The notes under the pieces: model-generated
Seen by the model: only the letters and a program-made list of their open reading frames with translations
What the model was told of the DNA's origin: nothing
Database searches by the model: none
Source: Rotaria sp. Silwood1
Lineage: Eukaryota; Rotifera; Eurotatoria; Philodinida; Philodinidae
Assembly: GCA_905250075.1 (NCBI GenBank)
Contig: CAJNOP010000025.1
Location: 131,669-195,668 of the forward strand
DNA: 64,000 nucleotides
Direction of reading: 5' to 3'
Shown here: one piece after another, positions 35,787-49,089 of the stretch
How the letters are laid out: each line of letters opens with the position of its first letter
Numbering within the stretch: position 1 is the stretch's first letter
Program-made: the position numbers and the translations under genes

Positions 35787-35869
35787 ATGAATATCTAAGC
35801 CAGCCATTAATTAAGCAGACTTGTATAGTGACATGTGTTTGTTTTATTTTTTTTTTCAAATAATAAACT

Positions 35870-37180
35870 TGAGAAAGAAAACGAATATTTATATATGTCA
35901 TAGTCGACATTAAAATTCAGTTGAGTTTGGAATACACTAAAGAATTGAAGAAGAAAAGCTTTCAGATGGCATAAAAATTGTGTTTTTAAATATAGCTTCT
36001 CATGCAAAACAAAAAGAAAACATTATTAAAATTATCAAAGTCGAATAGTTTAGAAATTTTCAATTTCCTACACATTAGAGAATAAGAATTTTATATTTTG
36101 TTTTATTTTATTGATAAAACAAAGCAAGAGATTCTTATTGTAAACATTGCAGCTTTCCCAATACTCTATCGTATTGTTTGTACTAGTCATATATCAATTA
36201 AAGTTTGTTTGTGTAACCAACTTTTGGTATTATGCGAAACTTAAAATAACTATTGACCGATTTATAGTGATTAATTGCATCATTTTGCAAATATTTATAC
36301 AATTCGGTTTTTAATATTTATGTGATTGAGTAATATTAACTAAATGTTAAATTTCTACATCATTTTTTAATGATTTCTATCTTAGTAATAGACGTTCGTT
36401 ATTATAAAATATATCACTATTGAACATAAGTTACTATGGTTTTTTTTTCATTGCATACATTTATATTTTTCACTATGAACTTTTGTCACGAACTTGACGT
36501 TTTCAATGCTATAGTGCAGTGGCGGATTTAGGAGGAGTAGAACTAAACTTGTTAATTTGTTTTTCTTAATTTAGTTTCCATTACATATCGAATGAATTAG
36601 CCATATTCTACTAGTTAGATTATTTAAAATGATATCAGTCTGTCGTTAAATCGTAGTTTGCCACAAAAAGATCTATCGGATGTAAGCACGCTATGAACTA
36701 GTTCAAACTCAGTTCAAGAATATTCTTCAAGAAGGCAACCGGTCTTAAAAGATATGCAAGACGCTTTACACTATATTTGATGGATAGTGTGGATATTTTG
36801 GCTAGTCTTATGAAATGTCCTCACTTACTTTTTACTTACTTGAGTACATACATTTTTCAGATCGAAACCTTCTTTTCTGAAAACGGTATAATAATATTGC
36901 AATCCATTTACAGACATATATATGGATATGAAAATAATATGTTTTGGAGAAAAAAGAGAAGGGTAAAACATAGTAAATGTGAATAAGAAAACAAGCAATT
37001 ACAGAAATGGCCTTGAAATATGATCTCTAAGTGAGGAAATTCACATTCATCTGGCATAACATTTATATTTTCATAGGCATAACAGTACTTATCTTATCTC
37101 ATGATTTGACTCATGGCCATGAGTCAAATGAAAAATGAGTACAGTGTTTAAAAAAGTTCTCATATGTGTTTAGTAGATAT
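35870..37180. other. intergenic, nothing recognised
   Basis: AT-rich DNA lies between GHITM and the macin-like gene. Short open frames (for example 36777-36986) lack features. Confidence 0.4.
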
Positions 37181-37182
37181 CT

Positions 37183-37189
37183 TATAAAT
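37183..37189 (+). promoter_or_regulatory. TATA-box candidate of macin-like gene
   Basis: TATAAAT lies 64 bases before the ATG, well placed for a start site near 37213. The TTTTAG directly before the ATG at 37240-37245 could alternatively be a splice acceptor. Confidence 0.4.
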
Positions 37190-37246
37190 ATCGACTATTC
37201 ATTTGCTTTTAACACTTATTCATTTCACATTCTTTGTGATTTTAGA

Positions 37247-37549
37247 ATGTCTACAAAAATATTTTACCTTGGCTTTGCATTCGTATTCCTTGTTCTTCTT
37301 AGTAATATGCCACATAGGGTAGAAGCTCAATATGGTCTTGGACAAGCTTGCAAATGGTTGAAAGGAAAGACAGGTTGGGGTTGTGACGATCGGATAAGTC
37401 GTGGAGTTTGGCGTACAGTAAACGGTGTAAGCAATTGTAATGACTTTTGTCGTAAACATTCTGGCAGAAAAGGCGGGCATTGTGTTTCAAATGGTAACTA
37501 TGATGTAAGCACATGGTGTCCTAGAGGTCAAACATGTCGGTGTTATTAG
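37247..37549 (+). CDS. secreted macin-like antimicrobial peptide precursor, 100 aa
   Basis: This is a single exon. Residues 1-27 are a signal peptide with a hydrophobic core (LGFAFVFLVLL) and likely cleavage after HRVEA. The mature peptide is about 73 residues, basic, with eight Cys. Spacing and neighbours match macins such as hydramacin and theromacin: a Cys-x-Trp start, a Cys before a G-x-W segment, a CN-x-x-C pair, a GRKGGHC-type turn, a CP and a terminal CRCY. Macins are knottin-like bactericidal peptides of cnidarians, annelids and molluscs that aggregate or permeabilise bacteria. The Gly/Asn insertions are longer than in hydramacin. A frame open from 37166 would add 27 residues before the signal peptide; the ATG at 37247 is chosen because the signal follows it directly. 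AATAAA lies at 37594-37599. Function is inferred from the cysteine pattern. Confidence 0.82.
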   Translation: MSTKIFYLGFAFVFLVLLSNMPHRVEAQYGLGQACKWLKGKTGWGCDDRISRGVWRTVNGVSNCNDFCRKHSGRKGGHCVSNGNYDVSTWCPRGQTCRCY

Positions 37550-37779
37550 CATATGGTTCATTTTTGTTTTAGTAATTATTGTTTGTTTTATTAAATAAAC
37601 CAGAAAGCACTTGAAAACATATTATAACTCATATTTCTTCAATTGAATTCGAAAATACATGATAACGAATCAGTTTATCATATAAAATATAGATTAGAAT
37701 ATTCACAAAAGCTTATTAGTGAGCTTGTGGACTAATAAGGGAATCTCTTTAAATCTCTCCTTCAGATTTCAAAGATTGT

Positions 37780-38245
37780 TGCCTATGAATACTACATAAT
37801 GTTCTAATAAAAACCTCAAACGAATTTTGTTCCTTATTAAGATTTATCCAAGCTATTGCATTTTTAGTATGTCTATGTTCTAGAAGTATCAGATTTACAG
37901 ACAACTCGTATTTTCGGAATTTGATCTGAAACTTTATACATATAGAGAACTCAACTAGACTAGCTTTATATAAAAAACTCACAAGTTTCAAATAAGGTTT
38001 TTCGAGATATAGACTCTTTGCCATGAACAGCGCTTATTGCATGCATTTCTTGAAGGCTAGTCTATTTGACTTCTTCACATGCGTAAAGCTTCAGATCAAA
38101 ACTCGAAGAATACGAGTTTTTTGTAAATCTGAGGCCTCTAGAAAATAGACCTACAAAAAAACTCAATAGCTTATGTAAATCTCAATAAGAAACCGCATTC
38201 ATTTGAGGTGTTTATTAGAACATCATGTAGTGTATACAAATGAGA
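37780..38245. mobile_element. foldback repeat, about 0.47 kb
   Basis: Arms of about 200 bp are imperfect reverse complements. Left ACTACATAATGTTCTAATAA pairs with right TTATTAGAACATCATGTAGT; left CAGATTTACAGACAACTCGTA with TACGAGTTTTTTGTAAATCTG; left ACTAGACTAGCTTTAT with AAGGCTAGTCTATTTG. The loop is near 38010. It begins about 180 bases after the macin polyadenylation signal. Confidence 0.85.
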
Positions 38246-38249
38246 AGTG

Positions 38250-39126
38250 ATGGAAATGGAAATAGGCAGCCGAAAAGGTGTCCTCGTAAGTCATGTTTCA
38301 CATCTCGATCTCACAGGAATCACACTAATAGTTTTTGTTTTATAAAATGTTCTACATAATCCCTTTGTTTATTTTTAGTACATAAATTTTATATTTGACT
38401 AGTTTAAATTATAGAAATAACTATTCGATTTACTTTCGTAGTAGAAGACATCATATCTGAAGAGTATTATCAATGTACAATATGCGACAAGATATTTAGC
38501 AATATCATAGAATTCTATACTACCATCAATAAAGGCGATTGGTATTATGTATACATTGAATACATAATTTCAAGGAAATCTTTTTGCAGGATAAGATAAT
38601 GATTAGAGAATTTCTATCAATTACGGTACAGGATATGAAGAGAGCTTTCTGTGCATGTCCATAAAGAATATGTATGGTGTAATCCGAAAGTCTCTAGACA
38701 AAATATTTGACTATTTTTTTGCGTCTCTAAAAGTATTAGAAGTGTTTTCTAATCAGAGTCTTTTGTGTTTTTCAGAATAAATGCGTAGAATTTTTCTTTG
38801 ACTATTGATATATATATATTCATTTATAATGTTTATCTATAGTATTTTGACTTCATCCTTTTATAACTCAATGTTCGACAATACAGAGTGTTTAATTAAT
38901 ATAATCGTTTTATAAAAATAATGCAAAAAATTCATTGCATAAATTCTCTATTCTTGATATACGAAGAAGTGTTTCTTTTGTATAATAATTGATTGAAATG
39001 AAATTAATAATATATTATACAAAAGATTATCGTGGAAGGATTATTCTATAATCAAGAAATATTTTTATCGTGTTTTTTCTATCAGTCTAATAATTTGTTT
39101 TATTTTAATTCATTTTCAATCTAATA
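38250..39126. other. intergenic, no feature
   Basis: AT-rich DNA before the first tRNA-Ser. No open frame with features was found. Confidence 0.4.
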
Positions 39127-39225
39127 GACAGTGTACTCAAGTGGTTACGAGGTCTGCCTGCTAAATCAATCATTGCAGTAAGCAGATTCCCTCTGGGAGC
39201 GAAGGTTCGAATCCTTCCACTGTCG
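39127..39225 (+). tRNA. tRNA-Ser(GCT), with 17-nt intron
   Basis: The acceptor stem GACAGTG pairs with CACTGTC, with discriminator G. The D stem is CTC/GAG. The anticodon stem TCTGC/GCAGA holds the loop CTGCTAA with anticodon GCT at 39160-39162. A 17-nt intron (39164-39180) sits one base 3' of the anticodon, the standard position for nuclear tRNA introns; its GCAG can pair with CTGC of the loop. The long variable arm TCCC-TCT-GGGA is typical of tRNA-Ser. The T arm is GAAGG TTCGAAT CCTTC. The mature length is 82 nt before CCA. A T-run follows, a Pol III terminator. Confidence 0.96.
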
Positions 39226-39229
39226 CTTT

Positions 39230-41442
39230 TTTTTGTGCAAATATAAAATTGTTCTATTCTGTTTTTTTTTTATTATCATTTACTTTTTCAAACAAAAATT
39301 CCATTCACTTTATTTAAATGCCTGAATACTAACAAGTAGAAATATGCAAAATGAATTTTAAAGTTTCGCTGCCGTCTGATTCAATAGTTCGATGATCGCC
39401 ATCTCCTCATGAATAGATGTAAAAACAAGAACTTTTAGAGAGTTACACCAATAAAGGTTTGCAAAAAACAATTTAAGCCTTAAAATGGAGATAATCGTCG
39501 AAAAAGAAATCAGTTTAGGTTGTTGTTTAAGAGTGATTTCAATGATTAGTCAAGCTCTCTGGTATGTAACAGGGACATTGATGATGAACTCTCATCAACT
39601 GATAATTATTAGAAAGGTAAATAGAACTAGACTATTTTTAAATACAATAGTGTCAAAATTTAGATTTTTGAAAACGAGATGATTGTGTCTGAAAATTCAT
39701 TTTGAATTTTTTTGATGAAAAGTCTGCTTTTTTACTATGTCTTGTAGAAGAAATTCTTAATTATTCTCTTTAAATGTGAATTATTGTGTGTTTAAGATTG
39801 CTTTCGTTAATATCTCATCGAGATCTTTCCTAAATTGAGAAACCCTCGTCTTCCCTATTTCTGGATATTAAAGTCAAAATGTTTTCTTTTTAAATTTAGC
39901 TTCGAATTGTCCTCTGTCAAATGTCATGACTCGTCATTATTAGGTAGTCCTTTTTATTAAACCCAACTCTCGAAGTCGCTAGCATAAAAATTCGTGGAAT
40001 GATTATTCTTTATATGAAAAATTTTCTTAATGATAATTTCTAGAGGTGCTGAAAGCATCGGTCATGGGTCGATATGGAAACTTTGAATCTATGATAACTT
40101 TTGCTCTACTTATCGAAACCTATCTACCTTCGGTTTAGTAATATTTTTCAACAAGAGAAGGATAAACAACAAGAAGAGCATATGATAAGTGACGGGCGTT
40201 GATTTGAATAAATTCAGCAATCTTCGTCATTCAATCAAGTTTGAATCTTTATTTCGAGAACAATTTTACTTGATGTCATTATTGCCAGTATCATCATTAC
40301 GATTAAATTATTTCAAAATAATGTTCTAACAAACTAAATATCTTGTTTTCGTCCAAAATCATATAAAACAACATTAGAAACAACGTTTAATAGAGTAACT
40401 ACAATGCATATTTATCGACATTAGAATCCTACAGAGTCAGAATCGAATTTCAGAGTGTAATGCAGGATCCTAATCAATCTGTAGGTCTAGAATAGGTTTT
40501 GTTGTTGACAAAATACTTAAATTTAATCGTTTTCAAGTTTTTTCAATAAAATCCTAGTGGAAAAGAGTTGAAATCTGATATTTTTCACTTAAAAAATGTT
40601 TTTTATATTCAAAATTGATGAAAAATCAGAAAAAAGTCAGTTCTTTTCTCTTTTTCTAAAATCTGTTTAATCATGAGGTTCTAAATCACCAACTCAGAAA
40701 GAATCATTTGGAAATTCGCTTCCTCTTACTAATATCTTCAATTCACCACTGAGTTTTCTCAACATTTTTGTACCATTCGTATACAGAATAAAGAATTGAA
40801 TTACGATGATGAAAAAATTTTCACATAATTAACTCATAATTGCCGTTTTTCTTTTTGTTTTTGTATTGTATAAAATCAATTGTCTAGGGAGGAAAATGTC
40901 AACTAGAGAATATAAGCTTTTGATTTATTGACAATGACTGTTCTTCCAATAGTTCTTTTTTTTTACTTAATCGAATCAATCACTTTCATTATCATTTTAT
41001 TAATATAGATGTTTAATTTCTAAATGTCTTTGAGCTACCAAAATATACTTTTTTCAAAATATATTTACAAATAAAATCTATCGATATAAAGATTTACATC
41101 ATATTCAAATCAATGATTAGTAGCATAAAAAATAAATAGAAATTGCTTGAAAGATTTTTTTTATTAGAAAGGATAATATATATATTAGATATATGATGAC
41201 TTACTAATCTGCAATGAAAGAGTAAATAAAGAAGATCTCGTGAGAATATTCGAATTGGTACATTTCTCATGTGTATGTATTTCTAAAGACATTTAAAACT
41301 TCTAGTCTAATAGATTAAGATATTTGTGTAACTAGTTTTATGAAATAAAAGTATTCAAGGATAAAAACAACAATTAAGTATGTTTTTAAAAGAAATATAT
41401 TTTAGTGATCTTTCAGATTAAAATTTATGAATTTTATTAATA
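39230..41442. other. spacer between the two tRNA-Ser genes
   Basis: No gene is seen in this 2.2 kb. Low-complexity AT-rich sequence; the open frame at 39485-39682 has no features. Confidence 0.4.
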
Positions 41443-41541
41443 GACAGTGTACTCAAGTGGTTACGAGGTCTGCCTGCTAAATCAATCATTGCAGTGAGCA
41501 GATTCCCTCTGGGAGCGAAGGTTCGAATCCTTCCACTGTCG
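41443..41541 (+). tRNA. tRNA-Ser(GCT), second copy, with 17-nt intron
   Basis: This copy matches 39127-39225 at 98 of 99 positions in the same orientation. The one change (A to G) is the last base of the intron, so the two mature tRNAs are identical. Flanks share only the short TAATA before the gene, so the duplication is old or was limited to the gene itself. A short T-run follows. Confidence 0.96.
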
Positions 41542-41544
41542 TAT

Positions 41545-44500
41545 TTTTTCATTTGAGAAAAAAGAATTTTTTTTTTCAACATATTTTTTAATTTACAAAA
41601 GATCTCTAAATTTCTTTTAAAGAAAAATATGGATTTTTGATAAAACTAATATTTACAACAGTTATTATTCTAGTAGTTTTATAGAAAATGTTAGAATGTT
41701 TTATGGTTCTTCATAATGCATACATCTTATTGGTATCACTTGGAAATCTAAGTTCCACATATGTATGTCGTATAGATTCACAGATTTCATAAAAGCAACA
41801 ATAAATCTTTGAATGTATCCATCAATCGTAATAGACAAATACATATATATGTTGCAGAAACTGTTCTGTATTCATCATTCCACATAAGGACAGATTGACT
41901 CGAGCAAATGTGCTATGATTTGTTTTCAAAAGCAACAAGTCATTTTAGTATGCAGATGGATTGAGAGCTGTCATGACATAAATTCTAGGTTATGTACATG
42001 ATAAGACAAGGTTTCAGACTTGTTTATCTATGGAGAAATAATGTTTTCTTTTGTGCATGATGTCTTGTATTTTTTTGTACATTTTTGAAACCATTGAAAT
42101 ACAATTCACGTTGTGTCAACAAAAAATTAATTTAATGAATCTTTTTTGTTATTTAATACTTAATTGAGTTAAGAAGTTTTGTGACTTATTTAAATTTCGA
42201 TATATAAAAATTCTTACAAATGAAAATTAAATATCCAAATGTTTGAAATTTATAGAAACTATTTATTTATATCATAATTTAATTAACAAGCATTCTTTTA
42301 TGATCGAAATCACATAGGAATATATATATATATATTCAAAATTGATTTATCATATATATACGTCGTGTGTCATAAAAATTGATTTACATATGTTCGAATA
42401 GTTCAATATGAACCGAAGCTGTCTATTGATACAATATGTTTAATTGAGTATAACTAAATTTTGTTGCGCTATGTGAGTGTCAATAGTATAACATTTGTGT
42501 ATATATAAGACAGTTAACTCCGAACTAAATGTCTTAATATATGTAGTAAGATAGAAACGAAGTCATTGACAACGATCGAACAATAATAAACTGTGTTTCC
42601 GCCCAATCGATTGTTGCTCATCTTTAAAGCGAAAGAAATGGCTTTGTTCTTTTTTTTCTTGCTCGCACCCGATAATCCTCTACTCTATCGTGTGTTGCAT
42701 GATGCATGGACGAGCATTCAAGAGAATCGAGAAGAAAAAGAAAATCTGTGTTCAATATCGATCAATAGTTTTTCTATCTCTTTTTTTTTTGTCTTTTTCT
42801 CCTCTCGATTTTTTGTGTCCTTCTAAATGACAAATGCATGCACAAACACACACAAACAGTCTTTTATTTTTCTTAAGTTGAGAACTCGATCATGATTATG
42901 ATAAAAACATCTATTGCTTCAGTCTTATCCTATCCCGCAGGGTGCATCAAGCAACACTTGATCAGATCTTCTTTCGTCATCATTGTCATCTTCATCTTGC
43001 GACTAGCTGCATAAAAGCAATATAGTTCCCAAGCATGCGTTACACACTTGATCATGCTAACGGACTTTCACTTAATGTCATTCTCTATTTCATTTGAAAA
43101 ACCATATGCGAATCAATCAATGGATTTTTATTTTTTGCTAACGATGCAAAAAAGAACGAATTACAACTAAACGCAAAACTGAACATAGCTGAGTAAGTGA
43201 CACATTTTACGTACCCTATACATTTGCAAACATAATGATCTTTTTTCTTTTTTCTCGATTAAGAAAAATAGTCAGACAAATAAATCTTCTATTAGCTCTT
43301 CTTCAAATCTAATCCAATAGGCTCATGTATAATCAATATAAATATTTTCAAGGAGAAAAAAAAGTCCTAATCCTTTCAGCTTGGTCTATTATTTTTTAAT
43401 AAAAAGATAGGATTTATAAGAAGATGAAACTAATATAAAAAGGTATTATTAGGATTTTGAATAGTCGTAATTTATATTAATGGTAATATGATTAAATTGT
43501 ATCAGTTCATATACATAATATTGAGTATCATGAGAATTAGACTAAAGATAGTTATTTGAGATGTTTGCTTCAAGAAAAAAAAAAGTCAACGACGGAAGTC
43601 AATACCTAATATGTCTTGAGAATTCCAATAGTCTATTAATTGTCTAAACTATAGAAGTCTCTTATGACTGTCTTATGTACATAATACATTAATCTTGTTA
43701 TGTTTTCAACTATCTAGTGTCCAAAAAGAATGTTCTATTAGTTTTATTAAATGTATTATTATCTTAACAGACTAATGACAAAAAAGGAAAGACAAAAAAA
43801 AGAAAGAAAAAAGCAGAACGTATGTATAATAATAATAATAAGAATGAGAAGCACTATTGTTATAGACTATTAATTATATTGCTTTGCGAATATCTCTTTT
43901 GCTTTATATATGTATACGCAACCATCTCGTGTGAGACTGAGAAGGAAGTTACGTTAATATGTAGTAATTGCTTGACTGTTCTTCGTGGTTTTTTTCTTTG
44001 ATATCAGAAAAAAATGGTTTGTTTATTGAAGTAAGTTATTCGGATCATTTATTTTAAAATTTTATTTTTGTGTAATAAATTGAAAATGATTGGTAAATCG
44101 ACAATTTTATTTCGATAGAAAGAATTATTCAATCGATGATGTTAACTATAGAATATAATTGAATTATATGCCAAGTTATTGATAATCGTGTTCTTAGTTT
44201 TTTTTTTCTAGTAAAATCTATATCGAATAGAAATCGATGAACAAAATATTATTGAATTATGATGTGAAAGTAATCATTTAGTTTTGTTTTTGAAATAGAA
44301 TAATAATATCATGTAATATAGAATTATTGAATACGATGAGATTTATTGAAAATTAATTACAAAGTATTCTTTGTTGTCTTAGTAAGATAGATTGTTTGTT
44401 TAAGGTCTCTTCCGTTAAAAAAATCGATCTTAGGACAGGTGCATTTAAATCGCATGAAATTTTTAATACATATTAGGACTGTCGTGAAGAGACTATGATA

Positions 44501-46016
44501 ATATTTTCAACTCTGTATTATATGATAGTTTGGGCAGATATTCAGTAAACAAGAGTCAAAAATAGTTGATTTGGCAACTTGAAATTCTTTCTGCAGCTTT
44601 CTTCCATACATGTAATTTTTTCTTTAGCTGAAAGAGCATGTCAGACTATGGTGCCTGGTGGATGCCTGCTTTTTTCAATTTCTTTCTTTTGATGTGCTGC
44701 AAAAGATGACAAGTTGAATATCTTGAAAAACTGTCAAAAAAATGGTCATATATTTATAAAAGTACATTTTTAGATAATTATTTTTAAGAAGTTAATTAAA
44801 AAATTGGATTCTGCTGAGCACTTGAACTTGACATGCTCTTTCAACAACAAAAAGCAATTTTCTACAATGAAGCTTCTTCAAGAAATCTGTGATACGCAAT
44901 TAGAAAAATATAAACTGAGAAGAAGAAAAATATATTTCAAGTAGAAGGTGAACGAATACATTAATAACTTTAGCAAAAGAAAATCGTCCGTTGATTAAAA
45001 AAAAAATTCTTTCCGGATCATTTTTTTATACATAAATGGATATGTTACGTTTCATTCAAACTAAAAGCAAAACAGGTTTGATATTTTTTTTTTTTATGTT
45101 TAATTATGAATATTGAGAATAAAAATAACATGAGAAGCAAAAATCTTTGCAACAACGGATTTTTTTTTTACATTGTTTATTTAAAATATATCAGGTTCTT
45201 AAAGCTTAGCAGAAAAGAAAATTATTCAAGAGATACTTTTTTATTATTGCTAAGTAGCAAGGTAATAAGAAAGATGAAATCAATGAGCCTCTTTCAGAAA
45301 AACTACATTTTGTTATTCAAAACTAAGAACGTATTAGATTTCCAACACATTATGGGTAAGAATACTGTTTGTATTACAAAAATCCATATTAATCATATTT
45401 ATTTCATATTTCTTCTAATATAAAAAAATTAACATAGAATATAAAATGAGATCGCTTGAAAGTGCAATTGCAAGAACTATTTTAGGAATGTTTGGTTTTT
45501 GACTTTTCATTTTCCGATTCGTTCTAGAGAAATATATCTGCTACAAAATTTGTAGTTTAGATATTGCTCTCGTTCTAATCAAAATAAATTTAAATCGTTT
45601 CAAAATCGACAATCTAGTTCCACATAGTTTGACATGCTTGCAAAGTTTCATGCATTGCATATTAGTTTAATTGCGATTTCACTTAACAATACGTATACAA
45701 TAGGAAAGTAAATCTATGTTCTATGATGTTAAGCACTTGTCGCTTGTACTTTATCTTGTGTCAGAAACCAAAATTATTATAGTTTTTCTAGAATAAAAAG
45801 TTCAAATATCATCAATAAATGAATATGATGATTAGTACTGTGACAAACATAAAGTCGAAAAAACATTTGAGCGTTCATGAAGTCCCCTAGTGTATGTCTA
45901 TGAATGTGTCATATTTAGACATGCATCACATTCGTGAGATACTTAATTAGATTTGTGTCCAAATGATTGCAATAAAATTAATGATATTATTCAGCATGTG
46001 TTATTATAGAACTTAC
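41545..46016. other. gene-poor stretch, no gene seen
   Basis: Open frames here (42593-42826, 45106-45423) are Phe/Lys/Ile-rich without domain or splice support. A dispersed repeat at 44470-44850 is listed separately. Confidence 0.4.
44470..44850. repeat. dispersed repeat, inverted relative to 49840-50230
   Basis: CTTGAAAAACTGTCAAAAAA then TGGTCATATATTTATAAAAG matches the reverse complement of 49925-49980 (CCTTGAAAAAAAATGTCAAA then AAAATGGTTAAGTATTTATA). ATATTTTCAACTCTGTATTA matches the reverse complement of about 50160-50190. These are two diverged copies of one element family in opposite orientation, 5 kb apart. Confidence 0.6.
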
Positions 46017-46525
46017 GAGAAAATGTTTCTAAATGTCAAAGAACTTTTGAATCGGAATTATATGTATTATGTTGGCTCTAATGAGCTCTAAATGTCCTGA
46101 AAGCGGTTCAGAATAATAATCTTTTGCTGTCAAAATATTGTATTTTTACTTCTTGAAGAATATCAGAAAAACTGAGTTTTAAATTTCGAATTGAAACTCT
46201 GCACATAGACAGGTCTTAACGAGAAGAACTTATTGTGAAACTTTCAGATATTTTGATCGTACCTCTTGTGAAATACGAACATCGTAGAACTAAAACTTTC
46301 ACACTAAACTACCTTTGTTGAGAACTGTTGCTGTGCAATGTTTCAAACCGAAACCCAGTTTACCTGAGGGAGCTATGGTATTCTTCTGAAAAATACAGCA
46401 ACTTGATAGTAATAAGCTACTAGCCCAAACTCTTTTCAAGGTATTCATAGCTCATTAGAACCTACATAATACATATAGTATCGATTCAAAAACGATTTGA
46501 CATTTAGAAACATTCTCCTGTAGAT
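46017..46525. mobile_element. foldback repeat, about 0.5 kb
   Basis: Left GAAAATGTTTCTAAATGTCA pairs with right TGACATTTAGAAACATTCTC; left TATGTATTATGTTGGCTCTA with TAGAACCTACATAATACATA. Arms continue inward for about 200 bp with lower identity (CTAATGAGCTCTAAATG with GTATTCATAGCTCATTAG, CTTGAAGAATATC with GGTATTCTTCTG). Confidence 0.85.
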
Positions 46526-46529
46526 ACAT

Positions 46530-49085
46530 TGTGTTCATATATGTTTATTGTAGCATTTATATATATATATATATAAATAAATCAGAAATATTCCAAAAAT
46601 CTTGCATTAGTGTCTTAGCGTAGCAAATTTTCCTCGATTTTCTTTTCCCTATAGAGCTTTTATAAATTTCTATTACAATTTCATCTTTCACATTTGAGGG
46701 AAAATATCATTACTAGACACTAGCTTGTGTTGATGTTTCACGTAGCCCAACATGAAATCACCTTAAATTAAAAATAAAATTATGATTGAGAGTAAATTCT
46801 AGTACAATAAATCAATTATTATTTATACATCAAAATTCATCAATGTCAAGTTAAGAGAATTCTTTCCTTCATCAATTGAACAATTGAAAAGAGAAAAAAA
46901 AATTCGAGCACATGAACACTCTTGATGAAAAAACAAAAACATTTCAGAGGATAAAATAATAATAATCTTATATCGTGAGATAATCAGAATAATAGACCTT
47001 TGGTCTTATTTTCGTTATTTAATAAGTGATGTACAAATCTTTGGAAGAGTGTCGAGATTTATTTCTCAACAATTCAATATCAGATTGACTTCGACTTTCA
47101 TTTTTGTTTAAAAAGAGCATTTTTTCTACTGATCTTAAAAATTTACTTGGCAACGAATACTACTTAAATTCCTGCGTGTCATAACCTAAATACATCTTTA
47201 GATATAGCTAAATGTAATAAAAATAAAAATTTTCAAATAGATGGAATGATAGGATATCGAAAAATCAGATTGTAAAGACATATCAAGCGTCGCACCATAT
47301 TTTACTTTGAGCATAATAAAATGAAAATAAAAATGTTAACCATGTTGATCTTCTTCATTCTCTAAACTGGTCTTTCAAACAAAAAAAAACAGAGATCAGA
47401 TCGATCTAACATTCGACTATTGAGAAATAAGTTTCGACATTTTTCCAAAGACTTTTGCATGACTTATTATATAAAAGAAAATGATTGATAACAAAAAGGC
47501 GTCACATAAAAATATTTTCATGCACATAAAAACAAAACAAAACGATTTTCGGAAACACTCATGATTAATATCGTTGCCGTTACTGATTCTCACGAGAAAT
47601 GGAATGGGCAAAAAATTGTTCTCACAAGACACTGCCTGGTATATTCAAACGTCAAGTAAAATGACTGCAATTTCGTCAGTTGTTTATTGGTTTTTAAAAT
47701 TTATATTTAATTGAAATAGAATATTTATTTTACATTGCCTAGATACACAGTATCATAAAAGCGCCAACTTGAATAGTTTTATCATAGATATTTTCTTTTC
47801 TGTAAGTCCGTCATCTTCTGTCGAAAAAAAGATTTTCCATACAGTACATAAAATTTTCTTAAGATGTCAGACCAATGGAAGTATATGAATAATAAAATTC
47901 TCACAATTCTTAACCAAACCATTTAATAGATTTCCAGACTAATGTGAAAAATAGAACTTGGTTATTTCAATAAATACACTTCATGCGATAGTGCTTGGAC
48001 TGCTCGCATTAGATAGAAAACTTCGTACCCCTTTAAATAGGATAAAACGTTTATTTAATTTTACTTTTGAAGCCCGTAAAATATTTAAAGATATAAAAAC
48101 TTTAGGCATGATTTTCTAGAAAAAAACAATAATTGCTTTGATATTGATGATCACATATAAAATCCGAAAGAGTATACATGTATGTATCGAATAAAAAGAA
48201 CCCATAATTCGTCACTAAAAGCTGTATTGAAAAATGATTTGATCGCCATTCGATAATTTATCGAAAAAAAAATCAATTTTGAGAAAAATGTGTGAAAATT
48301 GTTTTGTTGTATATTTACCTGAAGCACTTTCTAGCTTCTTGATTCTTATCGAGTGATGCTCTAACTACACGTTGGATCACAATGGGTAGCAATCATAGAG
48401 ATTGCGGCTATATTTCTCCTATAATCTTGTGTTAGTCTTTTTCGCTAGAGAGTTCTAGAAACTCATCATGAATTTCGAAGAAATCTTTTAAAACTAGATA
48501 TTTTATGGTTCATCTCTATACGTTTGTCTCAGAAATAAAAACTTTTGTTTTTTTAGAAAACTCGAGTTTTTGGAGCGAGGAAACATAGAAATGATTCTGG
48601 AAAAAAACAAAAACATTTTACTTAACTGTACTAAATTATTATGCAATACTTTTAAAGAAAAATGTCATTGTTCAAAGTGATCGATTCTCATAAGAGATTG
48701 AATAAAACCAGACGTTTCATGTTGAGTATTGATTTCATTTTTTTTAAGGTAACATAACACTAAACATATTCTTTTTCTTTCATGACAAATAACAATCGTG
48801 AGTATTAAATGTTGTTTTCCCATTATGCTAAATCTTTCATGATTTGAGTTAAATATTATTCTGTGATTTTTCATTACTTCTCATTAATCATACAAAGTAC
48901 CTAAACCAATAAGTTTAGTTAGCTATAAGTAAATAGAAAATAACACGGAATCAAGTTTTATGCTTATAGAACGATTAGTCCAAGGATTGTTATGACCTCA
49001 GTGGACTAAATAAAAAGGAATACTAACGGATTATCAAAAAATAATTTGACAAAGTGTTTGTTTATGTTTTAGTCTCTTAAAGTAG
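46530..49085. other. gene-poor stretch, no gene seen
   Basis: There is a short TA dinucleotide run near 46556-46577. No open frame has a recognisable product. Confidence 0.4.
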
Positions 49086-49089
49086 TCTT

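Noticed and set aside
42593..42826. Phe-rich open frame, and similar ones at 45106-45423 and 62092-62349
   Set aside because: Low-complexity translations of T-rich DNA with no family match or splice support.
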